The notes: generated from the letters alone by a model not told the origin. Shown: positions 1 to 9,472, counted from the first letter of the stretch. The stretch: DNA of 64,000 nt from Demequina sp. NBRC 110052 (GCF_002090075.1 NZ_BBRI01000002.1:992001-1056000); one strand, 5' to 3'. Translations and numbers: made by a program.

Positions 1-471
1 CGCCAGGATCGGACCCGTATCCACGCCCTCGTCGACGAGCATCACGGTGCAGCCCGTGACCTTCGCGCCCCCCGCGAGCGCGTCCCGCACCGCGTGGGCG
101 CCCGGGTAGCTGGGCAGCAGCGCAGGGTGCGTATTGACGATCAGTCCCGGCCAGCGCGACAGCACCGGCGCGCCGAGCAGGCGCATGAAACCGGCGCACA
201 CCACTAGATCAGGCTCGAACGTCGCCACGGTGCGCGCGAGCGCCTCGTCCCACGTCGCCCGGTCAGGGAACTCCCCCGGCGAGACGACCGCGGTGGCGAC
301 CCCGGCGTCGGACGCGATCTCCAGCGCGCGCACACCAGGACGGTCCGAGACGACCGCGGCGACCCGCGCCCCGAACGCCTCGTCCTCGGCAGAACGCAGC
401 AGCGCCTCCATCACGGAACCCGTGCCGGAGACGAGCACCACGAGCCGCTGGGGGGAGCGTCGGTTTGTCAC
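1..471 (-). CDS. purN: Phosphoribosylglycinamide formyltransferase (PurN), 3' end cut by window edge
   Basis: Transfers a formyl group from 10-formyl-tetrahydrofolate to GAR in de novo purine synthesis (cytoplasm). The N-terminal nucleotide-binding start VVLVSGTGS, the catalytic-loop motif NTHPALLPSYPGAHAV (Asn and His of the family active site) and VDEGVDTGPIL (catalytic Asp region) are all visible. The gene runs off the left edge, so only 157 codons are present and the C-terminal tail is missing. The GTG at 471 is chosen because the Rossmann-like start follows directly. There is no Shine-Dalgarno sequence, but a TAGGCT hexamer lies 7 nt upstream (479-484, minus strand), so the mRNA may be leaderless. 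In many actinobacteria purN follows perM directly; here an opposite-strand gene lies between them. Confidence 0.95.
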   Translation of the reverse strand, partial: MTNRRSPQRLVVLVSGTGSVMEALLRSAEDEAFGARVAAVVSDRPGVRALEIASDAGVATAVVSPGEFPDRATWDEALARTVATFEPDLVVCAGFMRLLGAPVLSRWPGLIVNTHPALLPSYPGAHAVRDALAGGAKVTGCTVMLVDEGVDTGPILA

Positions 472-522
472 GGATGCGAGCCTATCGGCATGCTTGAGGG
501 CACATCGATCCGAAGGAGCCCC

Positions 523-948
523 GTGGCATCCCCCACCCCGCCCCCTGTGCCAGCGCCGCAGGAGCCAGCCGTGCGCGCCGCCAGAGCGCTCACGGTGCTC
601 GTGCTCGGCGTGCTGGTGCTGTATCTCCTGGGGTTCCCGTATGCGCTGGGGCTCGCGGCGCTCGGCCCGCTCGTCGCGGTGGTGGGCATCCTCGCCCTCA
701 CGCTGCGCGGCGCCGGCACGCTCACCACGTGGGCGCGCACGAGCGCAGCCATCTCGACCGGCCTGGGGGTCATCGCGACCTTCACGGGCCTGGGCATGAT
801 CGTGCTCTACCAGCCCTTCGCCGACCTCGCCGAATGCCGGTCGCGCGCGCTCACGATCACGGCCGACCGCGAGTGCCAGGCCGATTTCGACGCGGCCTAC
901 CAGGACATGCTCGACCGCTTCGGAGTGGAGTTGCCCTCGCAGCCCTGA
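523..948 (+). CDS. Small membrane protein of unknown function
   Basis: A 141-residue protein I do not recognise. A Pro/Ala-rich N-terminal stretch of about 25 residues precedes two or three hydrophobic segments (roughly residues 26-45, 46-65 and 80-100), then an acidic C-terminal domain of about 40 residues with two cysteines (ECRSRA and ECQADF). This topology would leave a small, possibly disulfide-linked, extracytoplasmic or cytoplasmic tail. The start is set at GTG 523 rather than the longer frame from 490, because AAGGAG lies at 513-518 just upstream. The gene is divergent from purN and convergent with perM, so it is transcribed alone, inside an otherwise conserved minus-strand block. Confidence 0.7.
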   Translation: MASPTPPPVPAPQEPAVRAARALTVLVLGVLVLYLLGFPYALGLAALGPLVAVVGILALTLRGAGTLTTWARTSAAISTGLGVIATFTGLGMIVLYQPFADLAECRSRALTITADRECQADFDAAYQDMLDRFGVELPSQP

Positions 949-951
949 CGC

Positions 952-2352
952 TCAGTCGTCGCCGTCGCGCTCGTCGCGGCGGAAGCGCGCGGCGGCGCTC
1001 GCGGCCGTCCCCGCAGTCTGCGGTGCCGCCTCGGGCTCCGGGTCCCGCTCGGGCTCGTGAGGCGCGCGCGCTGGCGCAGAGGATGTCCGCGCCGCGGGCG
1101 ACACCTCCCGCGCGCGCGTCGGCTGGGCTCCCGACCGGGGCGCCGCTTGGCGCAGCGCGCTGGACGACCGAGGCCTCACCTGAGGCTCGGGCGCGAACGC
1201 GCGCGACACCGCGGTGGCGAGCAGCACCAGCAGGTGCCCGGCGCCGATGAGCAGACCTGCGGCGAGGCCCACGGCCCACGCATCGGGCCCCGTGACGGCC
1301 AGGCGTCCCGGCCCGATCGCACCGGATGCGAGCCCGGCCAATGCGGCCGTCATGAGCGTGGCGGCGACGACCTCCGCCACCAGCACCGCCGCATCGGCCC
1401 TCCATGCGGGGATGCGTCGATGCATCGCGACGCGCGCGATCGCGCCGACGGCGACCAGCAGCAGCGGCGCCCACACCAGCGGCCCGCCCGACGCGGTGGG
1501 CAGCGCGCCCAGCAGCGGCACCTCGGGCAGGTCTCCGGTCAGCAGTTGCGACGGAGCCCACAGCGTGTCATCGCCGATGCGGAATCCCAGGCCGGTGAGC
1601 CACGCCAGTGCCCACACGACGAGCGTGGGTGCGTACGCCGTCTCTCCCAGCGCGAGCACGACGCCGCCGACGCCGTCCACGCCCAGCCCCGTGGCGGTCT
1701 CGGCCATGGTGTGCCGCCCGGCGACCGCCCACGCGATCGCGACCAGAGCGGCGACGCCGAGCGCGAGCGCGACGGACGCCGCGGCGATGCGCGTGCCCAC
1801 GCGCACGGGTGCAGGGACGAGCTCGAGCGCGTCCACGGTGAGGCCGTGCGCTCGCACGCGCCCGATCACGGCCCCCGGCACCGCGAGTACGAACGCGCCC
1901 ACCACGGCGCGCGTGATCAGATCCGAGCCGTCGGGCGTTCCCGCCCACACCAACGCGGCCACGGAGCCGACGACGAACGCGTAGCTCGCGACCGCGAGCG
2001 CGACCGCGACCCATGAGCGGTCAAGGAAACGCTGCGCGGTCGCGACGAGCACGGTGAGGCACACGAGGCTGAGCCCGAGCGGCACGAGCGTGAACGCGGC
2101 GAGATCGGTCTCGACGGGAACGCCGTGCGCCAGCAGCCACAGCTTCGAGGCGATTGCGGCTCCGGCGGACCAGTCCACCGTGCCTGTGCCTGTGGGCGTG
2201 GGAGCGGCGGCGACAGCCGCGAGAGCGGGCGCGATCACCGCCATCAGTGAGACCAGCGCGGCGAGAGCGCCCGTGACGAGTCCGCTCGCCCAGCCCGGCA
2301 GCGCGTCGGCCAGGCCGCGCAGGCGCGAGCGCAGGGACGTGGACGCGGTCAT
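952..2352 (-). CDS. perM: DUF6350 family membrane protein (PerM-like)
   Basis: A 466-residue polytopic membrane protein. I count about ten hydrophobic segments between residues 20 and 385, followed by a polar, Arg/Pro/Ala/Glu-rich tail (about residues 390-466) that is probably cytoplasmic. Length, topology and position between sucD and purN match the actinobacterial DUF6350 family; mycobacterial members (PerM) are linked to cell division and persistence. No enzymatic motif is visible, so the role here is inferred from family and synteny only. The gene is separated from sucD by 143 nt containing a strong hairpin, so it probably has its own promoter. Confidence 0.75.
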   Translation of the reverse strand: MTASTSLRSRLRGLADALPGWASGLVTGALAALVSLMAVIAPALAAVAAAPTPTGTGTVDWSAGAAIASKLWLLAHGVPVETDLAAFTLVPLGLSLVCLTVLVATAQRFLDRSWVAVALAVASYAFVVGSVAALVWAGTPDGSDLITRAVVGAFVLAVPGAVIGRVRAHGLTVDALELVPAPVRVGTRIAAASVALALGVAALVAIAWAVAGRHTMAETATGLGVDGVGGVVLALGETAYAPTLVVWALAWLTGLGFRIGDDTLWAPSQLLTGDLPEVPLLGALPTASGGPLVWAPLLLVAVGAIARVAMHRRIPAWRADAAVLVAEVVAATLMTAALAGLASGAIGPGRLAVTGPDAWAVGLAAGLLIGAGHLLVLLATAVSRAFAPEPQVRPRSSSALRQAAPRSGAQPTRAREVSPAARTSSAPARAPHEPERDPEPEAAPQTAGTAASAAARFRRDERDGDD

Positions 2353-2438
2353 GGCATCTATGGTCGCTCGGATGGCGTCCCGGTCCGGGGACCGCCGCGC
2401 GGCGACCCGCGGCGACGTGCGTGCTGGACGCGCAGACG

Positions 2439-2477
2439 CAGCGAGGGTCGGCTCCCGCCTGGGGCCGACCCTCGCTG
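2439..2477 (-). terminator. Hairpin terminator candidate downstream of sucD
   Basis: A perfect 14-bp inverted repeat (2439-2452 pairs with 2464-2477, stem CAGCGAGGGTCGGC) with an 11-nt loop, located 19 nt after the sucD stop. There is no T-tract, as is common in high-GC actinobacteria, so it could stop transcription or stabilise the sucCD mRNA 3' end. Confidence 0.6.
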
Positions 2478-2495
2478 TGTGTGCTGACGAATCGT

Positions 2496-3374
2496 CTAGC
2501 TGAGGATCTCCCGCATGAGCTGCGCGGTCTCGGACGGGGTCTTGCCGACCTTCACGCCCGCGGCCTCGAGAGCCTCCTTCTTCGCCTGCGCGGTGCCCGC
2601 CGAGCCTGACACGATGGCGCCCGCGTGGCCCATGGTCTTGCCCTCGGGGGCCTCGAAGCCCGCGACGTAGCCGACGACGGGCTTCGTGACGTGCTCCTTG
2701 ATGTACGCGGCCGCGCGCTCCTCTGCGTCTCCGCCGATCTCGCCGATCATCACGATCGCCGCGGTCTCCGGGTCGTTCTCGAACGCCTCGAGGCAGTCGA
2801 TGTGCGTGGTGCCCACGATCGGGTCGCCGCCGATGCCCACGGCCGTGGAGAAGCCGATGTCGCGCAGCTCGAACAGCATCTGATAGGTCAGAGTGCCGGA
2901 CTTCGACACGAGGCCGATCTTGCCCGGGCCTGTGATGGACGCCGGCGTGATGCCCACGTTGGACTGTCCGGGCGTGATGAGGCCGGGGCAGTTCGGGCCG
3001 ATGAGGCGCGTGCCCTTGGACTGCGCGTACGCGAAGAACTCGGCCGTGTCTGCGACTGGCACGCCCTCGGTGATGATCACCGCGAGGGGCATGCCCGCGT
3101 CGACTGCCTCGATGACTGCGGCCTTGGTGAAGGGCGGCGGGACGAACAGCACCGAGACGTCGGCGCCGGTCGCGGCCATCGCCTCGGCGACCGAGCCGAA
3201 GACTGGCACGGTGACGTCGCCGGGGAACTCGACCTCGGTGCCCGCCTTGCGCGGGTTCACGCCGCCCACGATCTGGGTGCCGGACGCGAGCATGCGCTGC
3301 GTGTGCTTCATGCCCTCGGAGCCGGTCATGCCCTGAACGATGACCTTGGAGTCCTTGGTGAGGAAGATCGCCAT
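2496..3374 (-). CDS. sucD: Succinyl-CoA synthetase (ADP-forming) subunit alpha
   Basis: The alpha subunit of the TCA-cycle enzyme that converts succinyl-CoA to succinate with ATP/GTP formation. The 292-residue product begins [20 protein letters not shown], the family's CoA-binding domain. It contains the [20 protein letters not shown] and [16 protein letters not shown] stretches and the active-site phosphohistidine motif [18 protein letters not shown] near the C-terminus. A longer upstream frame exists, but ATG 3374 has a clear Shine-Dalgarno (TAAGGAG) 8 nt away. That Shine-Dalgarno overlaps the sucC stop codon, so the two subunits are transcribed and probably translated in a coupled fashion. 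Confidence 0.97.
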   Translation of the reverse strand: MAIFLTKDSKVIVQGMTGSEGMKHTQRMLASGTQIVGGVNPRKAGTEVEFPGDVTVPVFGSVAEAMAATGADVSVLFVPPPFTKAAVIEAVDAGMPLAVIITEGVPVADTAEFFAYAQSKGTRLIGPNCPGLITPGQSNVGITPASITGPGKIGLVSKSGTLTYQMLFELRDIGFSTAVGIGGDPIVGTTHIDCLEAFENDPETAAIVMIGEIGGDAEERAAAYIKEHVTKPVVGYVAGFEAPEGKTMGHAGAIVSGSAGTAQAKKEALEAAGVKVGKTPSETAQLMREILS

Positions 3375-3385
3375 GTCAGCTCTCC

Positions 3386-4552
3386 TTACGATGCGGCCAG
3401 CTCGGCGGCCTTGGCCGCTGCGCCGTCCATGGTCTCGACGATGGTCACGAGCGGGTGGTTGGCGCGCGCGAGGATCGCGCGGCCCTCCTCGACGGCGTTG
3501 CCGTCCAGGCGCACCACGAGGGGCTTGCTCGCCTCGTCGCCGAGCGTCTCGAGCGCACCCACGATGCCGTCGGCCACAGCGACGCACGACGTGATGCCAC
3601 CGAACACGTTGACGAACACGCTCTTGACCTGCGGGTCGTGAAGGATCACGTCGAGCCCGTTGGCCATGACCTCGGCCGAGGCGCCGCCGCCGATATCGAG
3701 GAAGTTCGCGGGCTTGACTCCGCCGAACTGCTCGCCCGCGTACGCGACGACGTCGAGCGTCGACATGACGAGGCCCGCTCCGTTGCCGATGATGCCCACG
3801 GAGCCGTCGAGCTTCACGTAGTTGAGGTTCATGTGCTTGGCCTTGGCCTCAAGCGGGTCGGCGGCGGCCTTGTCCTCGAGCGCGGCGTGGTCCTCGTGAC
3901 GGAACTCGGCGTTCTCGTCGAGCGTGACCTTGCCATCGAGCGCGATGACCTCGCCGTCCTCGGTCAGCACCAGCGGGTTCACCTCGACGAGCGTGGCGTC
4001 CTCGTTCTTGTAGACGTGCCACAGGCGCACGATCACGTCGGCGACCTTGTTCCGCAGCGCCTCGGGGAACGACGCCTCGGCGACGATCTCGAGAGCCTTG
4101 GCCTTGTCGATGCCCTCGAGCGGGTCGATCGCGACCTTGGCGAGCGCCTCGGGGCGTTCGACGGCGAGCTCCTCGATCTCCATGCCGCCCTCGTAGGAGC
4201 ACATCGCGAGGTAGCGGCGCTCGGCGCGGTCCAGCAGCACGGAGAAATAGAACTCCTGCGCGATCTTCGCGCCCGCGGCGATCATCACGCGGTGCACGGT
4301 GTGGCCCTTGATGTCCATCCCGAGGATCGCCTGCGCGGCGGCCTCGGCCTCGGAGGGCGAGTGGGCGAGCTTGACCCCGCCGGCCTTGCCTCGTCCACCG
4401 GTCTTCACCTGGGCCTTGACGACGACCGTGCCGCCGCCCAGCTGTTCAGCCGCGGCCTTCGCCTCGGCGGGGGTGGTGGCCACGATGCCGGGCAGCACGG
4501 GGACTCCGTGCTTCTCGAACACATCGCGGGCCTGGTACTCGTACAGGTCCAT
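3386..4552 (-). CDS. sucC: Succinyl-CoA synthetase subunit beta
   Basis: A 388-residue nucleotide-binding subunit of succinyl-CoA synthetase. It opens with [19 protein letters not shown], the typical start of the ATP-grasp domain, and carries [20 protein letters not shown] (nucleotide grip) and, towards the C-terminus, [15 protein letters not shown] and [12 protein letters not shown] of the CoA-ligase domain. Length is normal for the family. ATG 4552 is preceded by GAGGA. The TAA stop forms part of the sucD ribosome-binding site. The gene is the first of the sucCD operon, with a TAGGCT-type -10 about 57 nt upstream. Confidence 0.97.
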   Translation of the reverse strand: MDLYEYQARDVFEKHGVPVLPGIVATTPAEAKAAAEQLGGGTVVVKAQVKTGGRGKAGGVKLAHSPSEAEAAAQAILGMDIKGHTVHRVMIAAGAKIAQEFYFSVLLDRAERRYLAMCSYEGGMEIEELAVERPEALAKVAIDPLEGIDKAKALEIVAEASFPEALRNKVADVIVRLWHVYKNEDATLVEVNPLVLTEDGEVIALDGKVTLDENAEFRHEDHAALEDKAAADPLEAKAKHMNLNYVKLDGSVGIIGNGAGLVMSTLDVVAYAGEQFGGVKPANFLDIGGGASAEVMANGLDVILHDPQVKSVFVNVFGGITSCVAVADGIVGALETLGDEASKPLVVRLDGNAVEEGRAILARANHPLVTIVETMDGAAAKAAELAAS

Positions 4553-4879
4553 CGTTGGTCCTCACTTGTCGGGGACGCCGGGTCGCGGCGGTGGGGTTCG
4601 ACGGAGACAGCCTAGCCCGAGCGTCGGGCCTGCCGACACGCCCGACGCGCTGTGCCACCCCCGTTCCCCGGTGGCGGTTCACCCGTGCTCGCCTTCCCGC
4701 CGCAGCCGTGACACGACTCCGCTCGTGCGAGCCCGCGGGTGCAGGACGTCACAGTCGCAGCCATCGACTTGGCAGTCCGCATGCACCTCGACGCGTGTGA
4801 GCTCGAACTGCTGGGCGACGGCGACGCGCCGCTCCCGACGCTGGACTGAGTCACGACGCGTCCGCGTCGGACGGAACCG
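4553..4879. other. 327-nt intergenic region between sucC and a response regulator
   Basis: I see no convincing gene here. The sucCD promoter candidate lies at the left (TAGGCT, minus strand, 4609-4614). The only item that looks at all coding is a 36-codon plus-strand frame from GTG 4739 to TGA 4849. Its third positions are mostly G or C and its peptide is rich in Leu, Asp and Glu. It has no Shine-Dalgarno, no recognisable family and a stop codon 27 nt upstream, so it could be a remnant of a decayed gene or chance. Confidence 0.4.
4609..4614 (-). promoter_or_regulatory. -10 element candidate for sucCD
   Basis: TAGGCT on the minus strand, about 57 nt upstream of the sucC start. The same hexamer lies upstream of ldh (10965-10970), purN (479-484) and the gene at 28499, so it appears to be a common -10 form in this genome. 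The matching -35 position (GTCGGC with a 17-nt spacer) is a poor match. Confidence 0.35.
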
Positions 4880-5527
4880 CTACAGATCCGCGGCGTCACC
4901 AGGACGTACGAAGCCCGACTCGTACGCGACGATCACCGCCTGCGTGCGATCGCGCACGCCAAGCTTGGTGAGAATCGAGGCGACGTGCGACTTCACGGTC
5001 TCCACCGACACGAACAAACCTGTGGCGATCTCAAGGTTCGAGCGGCCACGGGCGAGCTCGCGTAGAACGTCCTGCTCGCGCTCGGTGAGCTCGGGCATGT
5101 CCAGCTGGCCCGGTCCCGCGAAGCGCTCGATCACGGCACGGGTGGAGGCAGGGAACAGCAGCGACTCGCCCGAGGCGACGATCCGGACCGCCTCGATCAG
5201 CTCCGTGGGCGGCACTCGCTTGAGCACGAAGCCCGCCGCGCCCGCACGCATCGCCTCGAAGACGTACTCGTCCACCTCGAAAGTGGTCAGCACGAGCACC
5301 TTGGTCGCGGAGCCCGCCTGCACGATGAGGCGCGTGGCCTCGAGCCCATCCATGCCGGGCATGCGGACGTCCATGAGCACCACATCGGGCGCTGCGCGCC
5401 TCACCTCGGCGACAGCCGCGGCCCCGTCGCCCGCCTCGGCCACGACGTCCCAGCCGTCCTCCGACTGCAGAATCGCCTTGAGGCCCATGCGCACGAGCGG
5501 GTCATCGTCGACGATCGCGATCCTCAT
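4880..5527 (-). CDS. NarL/FixJ-type response regulator
   Basis: A 215-residue two-component response regulator. The receiver domain (about residues 1-118) has the acidic pocket IVDDD, phospho-acceptor Asp53 in VLMDVRMPGMDG, the Thr of VLVLTTF and the Lys of FVLKRVPP. A LuxR-type helix-turn-helix domain follows (about 148-208), with LTEREQDVLRELARGRSN and VSVETVKSHVASILTKLGVR. It overlaps the upstream kinase gene by 4 nt (ATGA), which makes that kinase its cognate partner. The likely target is the divergently placed MMPL exporter at 7129-9315, inferred from neighbourhood only. Confidence 0.93.
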   Translation of the reverse strand: MRIAIVDDDPLVRMGLKAILQSEDGWDVVAEAGDGAAAVAEVRRAAPDVVLMDVRMPGMDGLEATRLIVQAGSATKVLVLTTFEVDEYVFEAMRAGAAGFVLKRVPPTELIEAVRIVASGESLLFPASTRAVIERFAGPGQLDMPELTEREQDVLRELARGRSNLEIATGLFVSVETVKSHVASILTKLGVRDRTQAVIVAYESGFVRPGDAADL

Positions 5528-6924
5528 GCGCTCACCCTGTCACGCGCGCGGCTCCAGGCACAGCACTCGGCGTCCTCGGCGGGGTCAGCCGCACCCAGAC
5601 CCATTTCGAGCGGCAGCGTCACGAGGACCTCGAAGCCACCGTCGGACGTGGGGCCGATCGCGCTCGCACCTCCGAGCAGGGCAGCCCGGTCGCGAATGCC
5701 TGCGACGCCGCGCCTCAGGCTCGGCTGCGCGCGTCGCAGGGCCGCGATCGGCACGGCGCCCGGCGCGGCCGGACCGTTCGTCACGCCGACCGCGAGCGCG
5801 TCGGCGAGCGACGCGGTGTGCACGTGGATCGGCGTGCCGGGAGCGTGCTTGGCAGCGTTCGTCACGCCTTCGCGGACGATCGCGTAGGCGGCCCTCGACA
5901 GCGCCGCCGGCGCCGGGCCGGCCTCGAGTCGAGCGACGATCTCGAGCCCCGCCGCACGGGCCTGATCCAGGAGCGAGGGCAGGTCGTCGAGCGTCGGCAG
6001 CGGGGCGCGAGGCCCCGCGTCGTCGCCCCGGATCGCGGCGATGATGCGATCGAGCTCGCCCATGGCGACGCGGCCGCGCTCCTCGATGTTGCGCAGCGCC
6101 TGCCGCGCGAACTCCGGGTCCGTGTCGAAGACGTGGGCGCCCGCGCCCGCCTGCACGATGTTCATGGTGATCATGTGCCCGATGCTGTCGTGGAGCTCCT
6201 GATCGATCCGCACCTGCGTCTCGGCGAGCTCGGCGCGCTGCGTCGCCTGCTCCACACGCTCGTCCGCGCATGGCCCCAGGGCCCAGCGCGCGATCACCGC
6301 CATGAGAGACGACCAGTGGTGGCTCACCCACGCGAACATCGGGATCGCGAGCGCGATCACAGGCGTGCCGACCAGCACCCAGAACGCCACCGTGTCGACG
6401 ATCGACTGCGCGACCGCATCGTCCGTGGCGGGCACTACCCCCACGAAGTACCCGAAAGCGATCCCCCACGCCGCGACCAAGGACAGCGGCACCACGACCG
6501 TGAGAATTGCGAGGGTGAAGCCGATCGGCCCGAGCACGATGCGCATCATGAGCCAACCGAGCACGCGCCACGCGTGAGCGTCATGCAGCAGCGCGTGGCT
6601 CCAGCGGCCCGCGCCCGCGAGCGTGAGCGGACCGCCGGGTTCGTGCAGGCGATAGGCGAGCGCGAGAGGCTCGTCGATGCGGGCATCGATCAGCGTGTTT
6701 GCCGTAGCGCGCTCCAGTCGGCCGATGGGCCTCATCGACCGGTGCGCGAATGCCAGGATCGGCACCCCCACCCAGATGATCAGCAGGGAGACGCCGAGCG
6801 CGTACATCGTGACGGCGTAGACGAACCACACGATCGACATGGGAAGACCCAGCAGCAGGTAGGCCACCTCGCGGCCCGTGCGGGCCGACCAGGTGACCGC
6901 GAAGTAGCGACCGACGATGCTCAT
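5524..6924 (-). CDS. Two-component sensor histidine kinase
   Basis: A 466-residue membrane kinase. The N-terminal half (about residues 15-235) carries four or so transmembrane segments in the pattern of the actinobacterial putative sensor domain (REVAYLLLGLPMSIVWFVYA). Then come the dimerisation/phosphoacceptor helix of the HisKA_3 class (IDQELHDSIGHMITMN, His in ELHDS) and a HATPase domain (REGVTNAAKHAPG, later GVAGIRDRAALLGG). The start is taken at ATG 6924, where the sensor domain begins; a longer frame reaches 7923 but would run antisense through the MMPL gene and is not credible. The stop overlaps the response-regulator start by 4 nt. The stimulus is unknown. Confidence 0.9.
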   Translation of the reverse strand: MSIVGRYFAVTWSARTGREVAYLLLGLPMSIVWFVYAVTMYALGVSLLIIWVGVPILAFAHRSMRPIGRLERATANTLIDARIDEPLALAYRLHEPGGPLTLAGAGRWSHALLHDAHAWRVLGWLMMRIVLGPIGFTLAILTVVVPLSLVAAWGIAFGYFVGVVPATDDAVAQSIVDTVAFWVLVGTPVIALAIPMFAWVSHHWSSLMAVIARWALGPCADERVEQATQRAELAETQVRIDQELHDSIGHMITMNIVQAGAGAHVFDTDPEFARQALRNIEERGRVAMGELDRIIAAIRGDDAGPRAPLPTLDDLPSLLDQARAAGLEIVARLEAGPAPAALSRAAYAIVREGVTNAAKHAPGTPIHVHTASLADALAVGVTNGPAAPGAVPIAALRRAQPSLRRGVAGIRDRAALLGGASAIGPTSDGGFEVLVTLPLEMGLGAADPAEDAECCAWSRARDRVSA

Positions 6925-7128
6925 GGCCCCATCGTGCCCGTGCGCGTCCTGCTGTGCCCACACTCGGCCGACGGAATCGCGCCTCCCCCTCACGGGTGAC
7001 GCGGCTGATGCTGCACTCCCCCGACAGCGGCGCCAGGTTCCCCCACGGACCTCCCGCATTCGCTCGCAGGCGGGCAGACCCGCCCCCGTCGCCGTCCTTA
7101 GCGTCGAGGCCGAACCCAAGGAGGAGAC

Positions 7129-9315
7129 ATGACACCAGGGATCACCGGGCGCATCGCCCGCACCGCGGCCGCCCGGCCGTGGGTCACCATCGGCATCTGG
7201 CTCATCGCGCTCGCCGGCGCGATCTATGCCGCAGGGGGGCTCGGGGACGCCCTCACCCAGGATGAGCGGATGCTCGTCGAGACGGAGGCGCAGGTCGCGG
7301 ACGATCTCGATACGGCGCTGCGAGGCGACCTCGACGCTGACACTGTCGAGACGATCGTGGTCGAAGCCGACACGGCGCGCTTCGGCGACGCCGACTTCAC
7401 CGGCGCGCTCGCCGCTCTCGCGACGCAAGTCGGGGCCGTCGAGGGCGTCGCGAGCGTCTCGGTGCCCACCGCGGAGGCGCCGTTCCCCGTCTCCGAGGAC
7501 GGCACCACCGCGCTCGTCTCGGTCTCCGTCGAGCCTGACGAGGACGGCGCCGTCGCCGAGGCCCTGATGGCAGCCACCGAGGCGGCGCAGACGGACGGCT
7601 TCACGCTGCGCAACATCGGGCCCGTCACCGGGGAGGCGGCATTCGACGCGCTGGCGGAGGAGAGCCTGCTCGTGGGCGAGGCGATCGGCATCGGCGTCGC
7701 GCTCGTGATCCTCGTGATCGTGTTCGGCGCGCTCGTCGCGGCAGGCATCCCTCTGCTCGTGGCGATCGTGTCGATCATCATGGCCGTCGGCGCGACCGCG
7801 ATCGTGGGCCAGGCGTTCGAACTTTCGTTCTTCGTGGTCAACATGATCACGATGATGGGACTCGCGCTCGGCATCGATTACAGCCTCATCATGGTGCAGC
7901 GCTTCCGGGAAGAGCTCGCGCACGGGCGAACCGTGCGAGACGCCGTGACCGTCGCGGGGTCGACGGCGAACCGTGCCGTGCTGTTCTCAGGCGTCACCGT
8001 GGTGATCTCGCTCGTGGGCCTCTTGATCGTGCCGTCGACGATCATGCGCTCGCTCGGGGCCGGCGCGATCATCGTCGCGATCATGTCGGTCATCTCCGCG
8101 CTCACGCTGCTGCCAGCAGTGCTGCAGCTGCTGGGGCACCGCGTGAACAAGGGGCGGGTGCCTACCGCGCATCCCGGCCGCGAGCCGCGAGCCTGGCGCG
8201 CGATGGCCAATGCCGTGATCCGGCGACCGGCTGCGTGGGCCGTCGCCGGGGTGGCGCTGCTCGGCGTGCTCGCCGCCCCTGCAGCGTCGATGCGTCTGAC
8301 GTTCCCCGGCATCGAGTCCCTGCCCGAGGACAACTCGATTCGCCTCGCGACCGAGACGATCGTGGAGGACTTCGGTCAGGGCCAGGCGTCGACGCTGGTG
8401 GCGATCGAGAACGCGGGAGGCGCGCGCGCAGCCATCGAGGCCCTCGCTGACCGGATCGAGGGTGACGAGGCGTTCGCCGAGACGGCCGTGTCCTGGAACG
8501 GCGAGACGGCCTTCATCGACACGCGGGACGTACACGACTCCGCCGACCCCGCCGCGGAGCGCGCGATCGAGCGCCTGCGCACCGAGGTCGTTCCCGCCGC
8601 CCTGGCGGGCACCGATGCCGTCGCACACGTGGGAGGAGACCAGGCGGACTCGGTCGACTTCTCCGACATGATTCGCTCGATGGCCCCGTGGGTGCTCCTG
8701 ATCGTGCTCGGGTCGAGCTTCGTGCTGCTGCTAGGCGCGTTCCGCTCGATCGTGGTGCCCGCACTCGCGATCGCTCTGAACCTGCTGTCGACCGGAGCGG
8801 CGTTCGGCTTGCTGGTCGCGGTCTTCCAATGGGGCTGGGGCGCAGAGCTGCTCGGCTTCCCGCAGGTGGACGGCATCGCGCCATGGATTCCGCTGTTCCT
8901 GTTCGCGGTCCTGTTCGGGCTGTCGATGGACTATCACGTGTTCCTGCTCAGCCGGATCAAGGAACGCTACGACGTCACGGGCGACACGAAGGAAGCCGTG
9001 GCGTTCGGTCTGAGCCGTACGGGCTCGCTCATCACCGGGGCGGCTCTCATCATGGTTGCCGTGTTCTCGGGCTTCGCGATCGGGGATCTCGCCGAGTTTG
9101 CGCAGATGGGCTTCGGCCTCGCGGCGGCGGTCATCATCGACGCCACCATCGTCAGGTCGATCCTGGTGCCGTCGCTCATGACACTGCTCGGCAGGGCGAA
9201 CTGGTACCTGCCGTCGTGGCTCGCGTGGCTGCCCGAGGTGCGCATCGAAGGCGGCCACCCCGCCATGACCGACGCGGACGACGACGCGGACCGCAAGGAG
9301 CCCGCGCTCGCCTAA
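7129..9315 (+). CDS. MMPL-family RND transporter
   Basis: A 728-residue inner-membrane transporter of the MMPL family, which exports lipids or small hydrophobic compounds using the proton gradient. Two similar halves are visible. Each has one N-terminal hydrophobic helix, a large extracytoplasmic loop (about 35-180 and 390-510) and a block of about five transmembrane helices. The characteristic GLALGIDYSLIMVQRFREE occurs in the first half and the equivalent LFGLSMDYHVFLLSRIKERY in the second; the Asp-Tyr pair in each is the family's proton-relay signature. ATG 7129 has a strong Shine-Dalgarno (AAGGAGGAGAC), and TAGCGT at 7099-7104 could be its -10. It is divergent from a two-component system that probably controls it. 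Confidence 0.92.
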   Translation: MTPGITGRIARTAAARPWVTIGIWLIALAGAIYAAGGLGDALTQDERMLVETEAQVADDLDTALRGDLDADTVETIVVEADTARFGDADFTGALAALATQVGAVEGVASVSVPTAEAPFPVSEDGTTALVSVSVEPDEDGAVAEALMAATEAAQTDGFTLRNIGPVTGEAAFDALAEESLLVGEAIGIGVALVILVIVFGALVAAGIPLLVAIVSIIMAVGATAIVGQAFELSFFVVNMITMMGLALGIDYSLIMVQRFREELAHGRTVRDAVTVAGSTANRAVLFSGVTVVISLVGLLIVPSTIMRSLGAGAIIVAIMSVISALTLLPAVLQLLGHRVNKGRVPTAHPGREPRAWRAMANAVIRRPAAWAVAGVALLGVLAAPAASMRLTFPGIESLPEDNSIRLATETIVEDFGQGQASTLVAIENAGGARAAIEALADRIEGDEAFAETAVSWNGETAFIDTRDVHDSADPAAERAIERLRTEVVPAALAGTDAVAHVGGDQADSVDFSDMIRSMAPWVLLIVLGSSFVLLLGAFRSIVVPALAIALNLLSTGAAFGLLVAVFQWGWGAELLGFPQVDGIAPWIPLFLFAVLFGLSMDYHVFLLSRIKERYDVTGDTKEAVAFGLSRTGSLITGAALIMVAVFSGFAIGDLAEFAQMGFGLAAAVIIDATIVRSILVPSLMTLLGRANWYLPSWLAWLPEVRIEGGHPAMTDADDDADRKEPALA

Positions 9316-9323
9316 GGCTGGCA

Positions 9324-9371
9324 CCGGTGAGCCCTGGCGCGACCCTTGAGGTGCACGCCGGGGCTCACCGG
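9324..9371 (+). terminator. Hairpin after the MMPL gene
   Basis: A perfect 11-bp inverted repeat (CCGGTGAGCCC at 9324-9334 with 9361-9371) with a 26-nt loop and no T-tract. It begins 9 nt after the stop codon of the MMPL gene and is the only candidate for its terminator. Confidence 0.45.
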
Positions 9372-9472
9372 CGCCCGGCACACGACCACGAGTCCACGGG
9401 CGCGCCGCGGCTCTCGCACTGCCCTGCCTCTGGTTCGATGTCGCCAGGGGAACAGCACGACAAGGGGGAAGC

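Noticed and set aside
6925..7923. An N-terminal extension of the sensor kinase to 799 residues
   Set aside because: It would overlap the MMPL gene antisense, and its peptide is His/Asp/Arg-rich low complexity. The sensor domain starts at ATG 6924.
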